Shown piece after piece: positions 1 through 6,038 of a stretch of 21,166 nt of DNA; position 1 is the stretch's first letter, and each line of letters begins with the position of its first letter. Position numbers and translations under genes: made by a program. The notes below the pieces were generated by a model. That model did no database searches and was not told the origin of the DNA. It saw only the letters and a list, made by a program, of their open reading frames with translations. Source of the DNA: an uncultured Roseburia sp. (lineage in GTDB: Bacteria > Bacillota > Clostridia > Lachnospirales > Lachnospiraceae); assembly GCA_934358955.1 (NCBI GenBank), contig CAKRLC010000042.1, positions 1 through 21,166 on the forward strand, given 5' to 3'.

Positions 1-764
1 GTATCATTGTTTCCACTGATCCGGCAAATGAGAAGCTGACTGAGGCTGCACATACCTTTGCAGCACTGCTCCAGGAAGGTGCGATCAAAGAAGATATCGA
101 TACTTTATTCATGGGCTTCACAGAGGCTGAGGCTGTAAAGCTTTTTGCCAATACTTACCTTGCTCTCCGTGTCTCCTACTTCAATGAGTTAGACACTTAC
201 GCAGAGATGAAGGGCTTAAGCACACAGGATATCATCCAGGGTGTCTGCCTTGATCCACGTATCGGCACACACTACAACAACCCGTCCTTCGGATACGGCG
301 GTTACTGTCTGCCAAAGGATACCAAGCAGCTGCTTGCCAACTATGCAGACGTTCCTCAGAATATGATGAGCGCGATCGTAGAATCCAACCGGACACGTAA
401 GGATTACATCGCTGACCGTGTCTTAGAGCTGACCGGCGCATATGAAGCAAATGATTCCTATGAAGCAAGCAAGGAACACGAAGTCGTTGTCGGTGTATAC
501 CGTCTTACAATGAAGTCCAACTCCGATAACTTCCGCCAGTCCTCGATCCAGGGTGTCATGAAACGAATCAAAGCAAAGGGTGCTACTGTGATCATTTACG
601 AGCCAACACTTGAAAATGGCACGACATTCTTCGGAAGCAAGGTTGTCAATGACCTCGATGAATTCAAGAAGCTCAGCCAGAGTATTCTTGCAAACCGTTA
701 TGATTCCTGCTTAGACGATGTAAAAGAAAAAGTCTATACAAGAGATCTGTTCCAGAGAGATTAA
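1..764 (+). CDS. ugd: UDP-glucose 6-dehydrogenase, C-terminal part (5' end outside window)
   Basis: This is the last 253 codons of an NAD-dependent UDP-glucose dehydrogenase, which oxidises UDP-glucose to UDP-glucuronate for capsule or exopolysaccharide precursors in the cytoplasm. The frame is open from base 3, so the gene starts upstream of the window; the short (HasB-like, about 390 residue) forms of the family would lack roughly 135 residues here. The motif [16 protein letters not shown] (encoded near 288-333) carries the catalytic cysteine that forms the thioester intermediate, and the [14 protein letters not shown] helix before it is the usual dimerising central helix. The C-terminal UDP-binding domain follows ([20 protein letters not shown], then [10 protein letters not shown]). 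It is the only plus-strand gene and converges on the hipA-like gene. The family call is strong; the polysaccharide it serves cannot be told from this window. Confidence 0.95.
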   Translation, partial: IIVSTDPANEKLTEAAHTFAALLQEGAIKEDIDTLFMGFTEAEAVKLFANTYLALRVSYFNELDTYAEMKGLSTQDIIQGVCLDPRIGTHYNNPSFGYGGYCLPKDTKQLLANYADVPQNMMSAIVESNRTRKDYIADRVLELTGAYEANDSYEASKEHEVVVGVYRLTMKSNSDNFRQSSIQGVMKRIKAKGATVIIYEPTLENGTTFFGSKVVNDLDEFKKLSQSILANRYDSCLDDVKEKVYTRDLFQRD

Positions 765-785
765 TCGGGAGGCTCTATAGAGACC

Positions 786-817
786 AGGAGGCGGTGGCCA
801 GCCACCGCCTCCTATTT
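786..817 (+). terminator. Rho-independent-type terminator after ugd
   Basis: A perfect 13-bp inverted repeat (AGGAGGCGGTGGC at 786-798 and its complement at 801-813) with a minimal loop begins 21 bases after the ugd stop. It is followed by a short T-rich stretch (TATTTGTG). The stem is very GC-rich but the T tract is weak, so it may also be bidirectional and serve the convergent hipA-like gene. Confidence 0.75.
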
Positions 818-893
818 GTGTAAGTGAGCTGTCTTCTGCAAAAACTTTTACATTTCATGATATCAATAAGACTGCCGAGCAAAGCGAGTGTAA

Positions 894-2063
894 CTAACGA
901 TTTTGACGCTTTGCTTCGTGATATATTGATATTTTTGCTCCTTTTTCGAATTCATAAGCCATATCGATCTTTAATGCATAGTTATTAGCAATCGTTAGCG
1001 CTCTTTCTTCCGGGAACCCATATGAGGTATACAAAGAAATCGTTTCATCCATTGTTGGGAGCAAATCTATATTTACCAACTGCCTGTTCTTTATATTCTT
1101 AATCATCTTTTCTTCAGAATCATAAAAACTTGTAATTGGCTGTTGCAGTAGACTTAATCTTGTATGAACAGCAGACGATTCCTTAAAAAACATACTATTT
1201 CCAGAATCGTATATTGGTGCTGGTCCCAGATATTGCATTGTGTTTGAATCTCTTAGAATCCCAAAGTTTCCAAGATGCTCATCGGTATTGCTGATAATAA
1301 AATCGGTTAACGTCTGATAATCCATAAAATCGCTGATTTCCTGCTCTTCGATTCCAAGATCTGCACATATTCGAATATAGTTATCATATAATGATCTGTC
1401 ATTCTTTAATTTTGATCCTTCGATCACTTCATAAGCTGATACTAATTCCACAGAATCATTTGTAAATGCATCACATTTGCAATATAATCCATTATCTTCT
1501 GTATATCCGGTAACATAAGGAACATACGGAATGATTGTTTCCTGTAAATCGTGTAAATATGTCGCAAAAGATTCATTGATTGCCTGTTGTCTGAAATATT
1601 TGTAACTTTCCTTGATCAATACTGGTGGTTTTGTTCCAATATCCCAGTATTTTTCCATTTGACCACCTAACGATGCATTGGCATCATAAGATGTCGCATT
1701 ATGATATGGAACTTTGTTGTCTGAAAACGGATTCAAATTTGACAATTTCACATCTTCATATTTTACATCCATGTCCAATGGTCGGATCCAATAGGAATCT
1801 GTCATTGAAAGAGCCAGGTTTTTCGCCAGATACATTTTTGTATTTGTGCATCCTGCCTGTTTTAACACTTCCTGCATCATTTTCCTTGATGCAGGTACAG
1901 CCCTTCCTTCCCACCAATGTTTCATTCTTTTTGTATCTGCATTTCCCAAAAATGGCGATAAACCACTACCATTGTCCTTATATATTTTTAATGCCCCTGT
2001 CTCATCATCGATCATCAGGCTTCCACAGACATCATTTTTATGCATGAATGCATATTGACTCAT
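894..2063 (-). CDS. HipA-like kinase-fold protein (putative toxin of a HipBA-type pair)
   Basis: A 389-residue protein with HipA/PI-kinase-like features. A glycine-rich SLGGQMEKYW loop (about 131-140) is followed by VLIKES with a candidate ATP-binding lysine (K151). The catalytic-loop signature NTDEHLGNFG lies at 259-268 (D261), and PIYDSGNSMF at 283-292 has a candidate metal-binding D286. HipA-family kinases phosphorylate translation factors such as tRNA synthetases and are neutralised by an HTH partner; whether this one is toxic is inference. I chose the ATG at 2063 over the one at 2078. It has GGGAGG seven bases upstream, and its ATG overlaps the upstream stop as ATGA, indicating translational coupling. 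The N-terminal 100 residues do not obviously resemble the E. coli HipA N-lobe. Base composition is more AT-rich than ugd, consistent with acquired DNA. Confidence 0.8.
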   Translation of the reverse strand: MSQYAFMHKNDVCGSLMIDDETGALKIYKDNGSGLSPFLGNADTKRMKHWWEGRAVPASRKMMQEVLKQAGCTNTKMYLAKNLALSMTDSYWIRPLDMDVKYEDVKLSNLNPFSDNKVPYHNATSYDANASLGGQMEKYWDIGTKPPVLIKESYKYFRQQAINESFATYLHDLQETIIPYVPYVTGYTEDNGLYCKCDAFTNDSVELVSAYEVIEGSKLKNDRSLYDNYIRICADLGIEEQEISDFMDYQTLTDFIISNTDEHLGNFGILRDSNTMQYLGPAPIYDSGNSMFFKESSAVHTRLSLLQQPITSFYDSEEKMIKNIKNRQLVNIDLLPTMDETISLYTSYGFPEERALTIANNYALKIDMAYEFEKGAKISIYHEAKRQNR

Positions 2064-2482
2064 AGCAGCGCCTCCCATTCCCGTTTTTCATCGTCATAAT
2101 TTTCAATCATCATCTCAGGTACTTGTTTCAGATAGCAATCATATAAGTCATGACACATCTTTTTTAATGTAAGCAATATCAAGTCTTTCTCATTGTCTAT
2201 TATATGCAGTTCAATTCCTTCATCCGTTGTTTTCCAATAATAACGATATCCAAGATATGTCCCTTTCCCGTTTTCAAGAAAAGCAATACTGTTTAAAATC
2301 TCATTTACATTACAATTCAAATATAAACTCAGTTTGTATACTGTTTCTGCTGATGTGTTATTGATATTTTTCTTTTCATTCATTAACTCGTTCAACGTTG
2401 TATACGGAATCCCACTTTCCTGACTGATTTTATATATACTTTTTCCGGTTTCTTTTACTTTTTCCTGCAAATTACTATTCAT
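2060..2482 (-). CDS. XRE-family HTH regulator with C-terminal extension (HipB-like putative antitoxin)
   Basis: A 140-residue protein. Residues about 5-63 form a Cro/C1-type helix-turn-helix: GKSIYKISQESGIPYTTLNEL followed by the NTSAETVYKLSLYLNCNVNEIL helices. Residues 73-140 form an extra domain (GTYLGYRYYWKTTDEGIELHIID, then an acidic helix ending DDEKREWEALL) that classic 70-90 residue HipB proteins lack. It is the first gene of the pair and overlaps the HipA-like start by 4 bases. The perfect palindrome over its own promoter is the expected operator for autoregulation. The start is the ATG at 2482, with AAGGCGG nine bases upstream. The antitoxin role is inferred from gene order and family. 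The function of the C-terminal domain is unknown; it could contact the kinase or recruit its N-lobe. Confidence 0.8.
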   Translation of the reverse strand: MNSNLQEKVKETGKSIYKISQESGIPYTTLNELMNEKKNINNTSAETVYKLSLYLNCNVNEILNSIAFLENGKGTYLGYRYYWKTTDEGIELHIIDNEKDLILLTLKKMCHDLYDCYLKQVPEMMIENYDDEKREWEALL

Positions 2483-2505
2483 ACGACAACACCGCCTTTA
2501 TACAG

Positions 2506-2533
2506 ATTATAACGCAATTGCGTTATAATTCAA
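2506..2533 (-). promoter_or_regulatory. Promoter of the hipBA-like pair with perfect 24-bp palindromic operator
   Basis: On the minus strand TTGAAT (2533-2528) and TATAAT (2511-2506) are 16 bases apart. Bases 2506-2529 form a perfect palindrome with half-site ATTATAACGCAA, covering the -10 box and the whole spacer. A dimeric HTH protein bound here would block RNA polymerase. The -10 box ends 23 bases before the start codon. Confidence 0.8.
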
Positions 2534-2547
2534 GTACTAAAGCCATA

Positions 2548-2582
2548 ATAAAAAAACGGGTGAACTTTTAAAATTCATCCGT
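2548..2582 (-). terminator. Rho-independent terminator of the pilin-like genes
   Basis: Read on the minus strand, ACGGATGAA (2582-2574) pairs with TTCACCCGT (2564-2556) with one A/C mismatch, followed by a run of seven T. The stem includes the last codons and stop of the upstream small gene. It ends about 15 bases before the -35 box of the hipBA-like promoter, so it probably insulates that promoter. Confidence 0.8.
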
Positions 2583-3032
2583 TCCTGTGTCGATCATCGT
2601 ATTCTCATGATAAACCTTATAAGAAGATTCCGGCTTCGCCTGATACCATACTGTGAATTCATCCTCCGTGTATACAAAGGAGATCACTTTATAACCGGTC
2701 TCATCTGTTTGTAAGATCCAGAAATCCCCCGGAGCCTTGCTCAGGGTAATGATCTCTTCATAAAGTCCATTTGCGATGCCTCCCTCTTGGGAAGCATCGC
2801 AAAGAACTTCTCGTCTACCATACTGTTCCGTAGCTATGACCTGGAGCGCCATCCGCACCGATTTGGCATGTCCCAGTGCTACCTGGGAGTCCGCCCGGTA
2901 CATCAACCGGAGAACCCCAGGAACCACAGTTACGATTGCCAGCATGATGACTGTTAAGGTTGTTAAAATGAAACGGATCCAGCGGTATTTAGTTTTCGTC
3001 GATAACTTCTCACGCTTTGAATCGGTCATCAT
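2568..3032 (-). CDS. Small single-pass membrane protein, degenerate pilin-like
   Basis: A 154-residue protein of unknown function. It has a basic N-terminus (KREKLSTKTKYRWIRF), one hydrophobic segment (about 20-42) and an extracytoplasmic C-terminal part. The layout matches the pilin gene just upstream. After the membrane helix, AKSVRMALQVIATEQYG (about 55-72) resembles AKTRQAVMAAQTLVDEEYG of that pilin. It lacks the prepilin peptidase site (no G followed by F/M) and the conserved glutamate, so it should not be processed as a classical pilin. It could be a minor or assembly-associated component, or a diverged duplicate. It lies 40 bases downstream of the pilin gene and shares its terminator. 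The first of two adjacent ATG codons (3032) is preceded by AAAGG nine bases away. Confidence 0.6.
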   Translation of the reverse strand: MMTDSKREKLSTKTKYRWIRFILTTLTVIMLAIVTVVPGVLRLMYRADSQVALGHAKSVRMALQVIATEQYGRREVLCDASQEGGIANGLYEEIITLSKAPGDFWILQTDETGYKVISFVYTEDEFTVWYQAKPESSYKVYHENTMIDTGTDEF

Positions 3033-3072
3033 TTGTTAAAACCTTTCTTGTTTAAATTTAAAATAGTTTGAA

Positions 3073-3543
3073 TTACGGTTCTCTAGTTGCAGCACCTTTG
3101 GTAACTTCATAAGTTCCTTTAGTGCTGTCATAAGTGCATGTCATGCTATTTTCTGAATATACAAGTTTTGTAACTTTTCCTTTATTAGTAGTATCAAGTT
3201 CAACTTTGATAATACTTGCAGGTGTTACTTCTGCTAACTTTCCAATTTCACAAGTCGTAACTTTCTTGTCGGCTACTGTACCATCACCAGTATCTGTATA
3301 TTCAATTGTTATTGAATCAGTACCATTAAGTGTGAGTACACCATACTCCTCGTCAACCAATGTCTGTGCTGCCATAACTGCCTGACGTGTTTTTGCAATA
3401 ATAGATTTTTCTTTTGCTTTATCAATATATCCTGTTAATGTTGGGATTAATAAAGCTGCTAAAATTGCTAAGATAACAAGTACAACGATTAATTCAACTA
3501 ATGTGAATCCCTTTTTGTCATTCTTTTTTAATTTGTTTAACAT
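3073..3543 (-). CDS. Type IV pilin-like / type II secretion pseudopilin-like protein
   Basis: A 156-residue prepilin-like protein. A short positively charged leader ends in KKG and is followed by FTLVELIVVLVILAILAALL. Prepilin peptidase would cut between G12 and F13, N-methylation would fall on F13, and E17 is the conserved Glu5 of mature pilins. The helix continues IPTLTGYIDKAKEKS into a variable C-terminal domain rich in Thr, Asp and Lys. No disulphide loop is evident, only two cysteines (in TTCEIG and SMTCTYD). Family members build type IV pili, pseudopili or DNA-uptake fibres. No ATPase, platform protein or peptidase gene is in the window, so it depends on machinery elsewhere. The GGGAGA/GGAG ribosome binding site lies just before the ATG at 3543. 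Upstream is a long repeat-rich region. Confidence 0.85.
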   Translation of the reverse strand: MLNKLKKNDKKGFTLVELIVVLVILAILAALLIPTLTGYIDKAKEKSIIAKTRQAVMAAQTLVDEEYGVLTLNGTDSITIEYTDTGDGTVADKKVTTCEIGKLAEVTPASIIKVELDTTNKGKVTKLVYSENSMTCTYDSTKGTYEVTKGAATREP

Positions 3544-3586
3544 TTTTACTCCATCTCCCTTTTCTCTTTAGGAATTTTATGAATCC

Positions 3587-3613
3587 GCGCGGTGCCGCGT
3601 TCATACTATTATA
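3587..3613 (-). promoter_or_regulatory. Candidate pilin promoter (-10) and 5'-end hairpin
   Basis: The minus strand has TATAAT at 3613-3608. No good -35 box is seen at 17 bases; TAGACA at 3639-3634 is 20 bases away. A start near 3601 would put the transcript's first bases into the GC-rich hairpin CGCGG-CA-CCGCG (3599-3588), which could protect the RNA 5' end. The assignment rests on motif matching only. Confidence 0.45.
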
Positions 3614-3673
3614 TTATTATTTTTTTGGTGAATTGTCTATAGTATTTTCGCCAGTTTTTTCCAGTTTTTGTAG

Positions 3674-3905
3674 GTTTTTTCACCAATAGCGCAAGTTTTG
3701 CAGGTTTTTACTAATAGCGTGAATTCTGTTGTTTTTACTAATAGCGTGAATTCTACTGTTTTTACTAATTGTGCGAATTTTGCAGGTTTTTACTGATAGC
3801 GTGAATTCTGCTGTTTTTACTAATAGCGTGAATTCTACTGTTTTTACTAATAGCGTGAATTCTACTGTTTTTACTAATAGCGCGAATTCTGTTGTTTTTC
3901 TTATG
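3674..3905. repeat. 27-bp tandem repeat array upstream of the pilin promoter
   Basis: Seven consecutive units start at 3704, 3731, 3758, 3786, 3813, 3840 and 3867, flanked by degenerate units from 3674 and 3894. The unit core reads ACTAATAGCGTGAATTCT preceded by GTTTTT; one unit (3758-3785) is 28 bp. Unit differences cluster at the ends (CTGTT, CTACT, CTGCT, TTGCAG). The array starts about 60 bp upstream of the candidate pilin -10 box. Because 27 is a multiple of 3, a plus-strand frame reads a 9-residue repeat, but it has no ribosome binding site. Confidence 0.9.
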
Positions 3906-3930
3906 GGATTGATTCTTCCTATTGTTTTCT

Positions 3931-4580
3931 GGCAGCATGACAGCAGATTGCTTTCTATTGCTTAATCCGGATCAAGCGTGCATGTTCTTGCACTGGTTCA
4001 CCAGTCAACAAAAAGTAGACACTTTTTCCATTTTTTATACACTCAAAGCTGAACACGTACTCCTTATATTGTTTTAGGCAGCCTGGCGGGATTTTTCTTT
4101 CTCTTGCCTAATCTCTTTCAAGCTGAAGTGTATCTTCATATCTTTTTGGCAAGATGATAACATTTTTCCTTATCTTGCCTAATCGCTTCTTCATTTCATG
4201 AAGATTTCAGCTGTTTTAGGCAAAACACTCGCTCTTTTCCTTTCTCTGCCTACACTTTTATTTTTTCTTCGGCAATATGGCAGCAAATTGCTTTCTCTTG
4301 CCTAATCCGCTTCAAGCAGGAATATATGTTCGTATCTTTTTGGCAAGATGATCGCATTTTCCCTTTTCCTGCCTAATCTCCCCTTCATTTTGTGAAGATT
4401 TCAGCTGTTTTAGGCAAAACACTCGCTCTTTTCCTTTCTCTGCCTACACTTTTGTTTTTTCTTCGGCAACACGGCAGCAAATTGCTTTCTCGTGCCTAAT
4501 CCGCTTCAAGCAGGAATGTATGTTTGTATCTTTTTGGCAAGATGATAACATTTTTCCTTATCTTGCCTAATCGCTTCTTT
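3931..4580. repeat. Array of GGCAA...TTGCC hairpin units with 194-bp higher-order period
   Basis: Units beginning with GGCA lie at 4077, 4148, 4219, 4271, 4342, 4413, 4465 and 4536, plus a diverged one at 3931. Spacings from 4077 are 71, 71, 52, 71, 71, 52 and 71. Each unit opens with (A)GGCAA and about 25-30 bases later closes with TTGCCT or TGCCT, often followed by AATC; the clearest stem is GGCAAGAT/ATCTTGCC at 4148. Three unit types (71+71+52) form a 194-bp super-repeat, seen as near-identical blocks from 4148 and 4342 and a third start at 4536. The plus strand is pyrimidine-rich. There is no credible coding potential. Between 3977 and 4028 small hairpins are also visible (for example ACTGG-TTCA-CCAGT at 3992-4005). 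Confidence 0.85.
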
Positions 4581-4616
4581 TTTATGAAACAGGATTGTTT
4601 TTATTATATTATGATT

Positions 4617-4811
4617 CGGGTGTTAAAAGGTCTACCCCATAACCTTTATTGGCAAATTGTACAAAAGAAATCTGGAAAGTTTCTCATTTGTGCAATGAAG
4701 ATAAGACTCATGAAACGTGGAAGCCTTTGCCAAACACATTTCTCGCTTTCAGAAGCTTATCGGAATATTTTGCCCAATGAAACTTGCAATATTTTTTACA
4801 ATCTGACAATT
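4617..4811 (-). repeat. Palindromic element, copy A
   Basis: Read on the minus strand this is a diverged copy of the element at 17131-17339 and 20876-21166. The core (about 4683-4786) shares TTTCATTG, CAAA, ATTCCGATAAG, TCTGAAAGCG, AAAGGCTTCCACG, TTCATGAGTCTTATCT and CATTGCACAA with the others. Homology to the right arm of copy C continues outward through TTGGCAAATTGTACAAAAGA (4650-4669) to the GGTGT at 4619-4623. GATAAG/CTTATC is paired as in copy C; the apical stem is GAAATGTG against CACGTTTC with one G-T wobble. The outer arms pair only imperfectly. It sits between the hairpin array and the terminator of the Rpn gene. Confidence 0.8.
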
Positions 4812-4871
4812 TAATTCTATTATTTTCCCCCCCGGCATCACAAGAGAAAACTTGTAATTGTATAATAATCT

Positions 4872-4905
4872 AACACAGGGCTTCTATTTAAAGAAGCCCT
4901 GTGTT
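4872..4905 (-). terminator. Hairpin terminator after the Rpn-family gene
   Basis: AACACAGGGCTTC (4872-4884) and GAAGCCCTGTGTT (4893-4905) form a perfect 13-bp stem with an 8-base loop, starting 6 bases after the stop. The downstream minus-strand sequence is AT-rich (AGATTATTATAC) but has no clean T run, so termination strength is uncertain. Confidence 0.65.
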
Positions 4906-4911
4906 CCAAAT

Positions 4912-5745
4912 CTATCTTTTCAGTTTCTCCATCTCCGCCTGAAATTCCTGCTCTGTCATGCCTGAACTTGCGGCGGCAGTTTTGATATCCAACTTACCAT
5001 CCATCACCAAGCCTGCTAAGGTTTCTATCTGGCCTTGTCGAATTCCATTCTCCATACCTTCACTATAAATCTGTTCCATCTCACGGCACATAATTTCCAC
5101 CCCTCTCTCCGTTTCCTTCAATTCGCGTACGCGCTCTGCCAATATACTGCTGTGCATCTCTTCTGCATTCTTACAATGCAGGTCATGCATCAGATTTCCA
5201 AGCTCTGTATCTTCCTGTTTCTTTGAATTCACATAAATAATATGGGCTTCATCCTGAAAATCTTTGTCCAATTCCTTTATCGTCCTGTCAATGCGATAAA
5301 TCGGAAGTCCATATCCAAGTACATCCTCTTTGGTAATAAAGATCACACAGGTCTCCGGCAACTCTTCAAAATCCTCTCCCGGATTTAATGTATTCATGTC
5401 CATCAGGCCGCTGTGATATCTCGCCCGCTTTGGTGATGCGCCTTCATTGTCCTGCTGGATTTCCACATCCATCTGCTTTCCTTCCGCATCTCTGACGACA
5501 CAGTCCAATACGACCGAGCGCCCCTGCAGATTCTTATAATCCTTCTGCAAAACCTGGTCAATGATCCGAAGGTCTTTCCTTCCCATGATCACCTGCAAAA
5601 CATACTCTGTGCATTCCCACTTCTTGAAAACGTTCCGCATAAACACGTCACTCATGATCGTAAGATCTTTTAAAACCTTCCTATACCGTTCGTAACGCGC
5701 TTCCAACAATTCTCCTTCTGTGCTTTTTTCTTTTGCCACATTCAT
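4912..5745 (-). CDS. Rpn-family PD-(D/E)XK nuclease (recombination-promoting nuclease / 'putative transposase')
   Basis: A 277-residue protein of the Rpn/YhgA-like family, common in Lachnospiraceae in many copies. The N-terminal helical part carries the family signature SDVFMRNVF (32-40). The PD-(D/E)XK nuclease core follows: LDCVVRD with D81, and MDVEIQQ with E95 and Q97, then the KRARYHSGLMD helix. The middle VIFITKEDVLGYGLPIYRIDR segment and C-terminal EGMENGIRQGQIETLAGLVMDGKLDIKTAA tail are also family-typical. E. coli RpnA is a Ca-stimulated DNA endonuclease that raises recA-independent recombination; the role here is inferred. The nuclease residues look intact, so the gene may be active. 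It is transcribed alone, behind its own promoter and a roughly 170-base leader. GGAGG lies 11 bases before the ATG at 5745, a slightly long spacing. Confidence 0.85.
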   Translation of the reverse strand: MNVAKEKSTEGELLEARYERYRKVLKDLTIMSDVFMRNVFKKWECTEYVLQVIMGRKDLRIIDQVLQKDYKNLQGRSVVLDCVVRDAEGKQMDVEIQQDNEGASPKRARYHSGLMDMNTLNPGEDFEELPETCVIFITKEDVLGYGLPIYRIDRTIKELDKDFQDEAHIIYVNSKKQEDTELGNLMHDLHCKNAEEMHSSILAERVRELKETERGVEIMCREMEQIYSEGMENGIRQGQIETLAGLVMDGKLDIKTAAASSGMTEQEFQAEMEKLKR

Positions 5746-5830
5746 TCCCCCATATTCCTCCCGGATCAGGGAAAATGAAAATGCATCCTAGCTTAACTTC
5801 ATCCTATCATTAAAATGCATTTCCAACAAG

Positions 5831-5867
5831 CTGTAAATTTACAGAAGTAAAAACAGCAAGTGTTTTT
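5831..5867 (-). promoter_or_regulatory. Palindrome and AT hairpin in the leader of the Rpn gene
   Basis: CTGTAAATTTACAG (5831-5844) is a perfect 14-bp palindrome. Beside it AAAAACA/TGTTTTT (5849-5855 and 5861-5867, loop of 5) forms a hairpin ending in five T on the minus strand. Both lie between the candidate promoter and the Rpn start. They could be an operator and a weak attenuator; this is inference. The rest of 5746-6038 shows no gene. Confidence 0.35.
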
Positions 5868-5920
5868 CTGCTGAATGAACAGTTTCTGCGTTCTTCCCTA
5901 TCCGAAATAATTGTATGAGG

Positions 5921-5949
5921 ATTATAGCGCAGCACATTTACTTTGTCTA
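5921..5949 (-). promoter_or_regulatory. Candidate sigma-A promoter of the Rpn gene
   Basis: On the minus strand TAGACA (5949-5944) is followed after exactly 17 bases by TATAAT (5926-5921). Transcription would start near 5914, giving a leader of about 170 bases before the start codon at 5745. Confidence 0.6.
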
Positions 5950-6002
5950 TCTTTTTCAATTTTATTTGTATAGTTTTCACAAATTGACATATCGAAAAAA
6001 GG

Positions 6003-6037
6003 GGTGATTTTCTCCGATCTGTCAAAAAGCAGATTTT
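6003..6037 (-). terminator. Possible terminator after the ABC-F gene
   Basis: Directly after the stop, the minus strand reads ATCTG-CTTTTTGA-CAGAT, then a weak GGAGA/TCACC pairing that runs into CCCC and six T. The stems are short and the T run is about 25 bases past the first hairpin, so the call is tentative. Confidence 0.35.
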
Positions 6038-6038
6038 T

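Noticed and set aside
3771..3965. Plus-strand open frame encoding a 9-residue repeat (VFTNSVNST type)
   Set aside because: It begins at a GTG with no ribosome binding site and exists only because the 27-bp repeat unit is a multiple of three.
3674..4580. CRISPR array
   Set aside because: The 27-bp units are directly adjacent with no unique spacers, the longer units are repeats throughout, and no cas gene is present.
4524..4814. Plus-strand frame of 96 codons
   Set aside because: It runs through the end of the hairpin array and the palindromic element, has no ribosome binding site and no protein-like composition.
5810..6025. Minus-strand frame of 71 codons upstream of the Rpn gene
   Set aside because: It overlaps a promoter, palindrome and hairpin, lacks a clear ribosome binding site, and does not look like a conserved protein.
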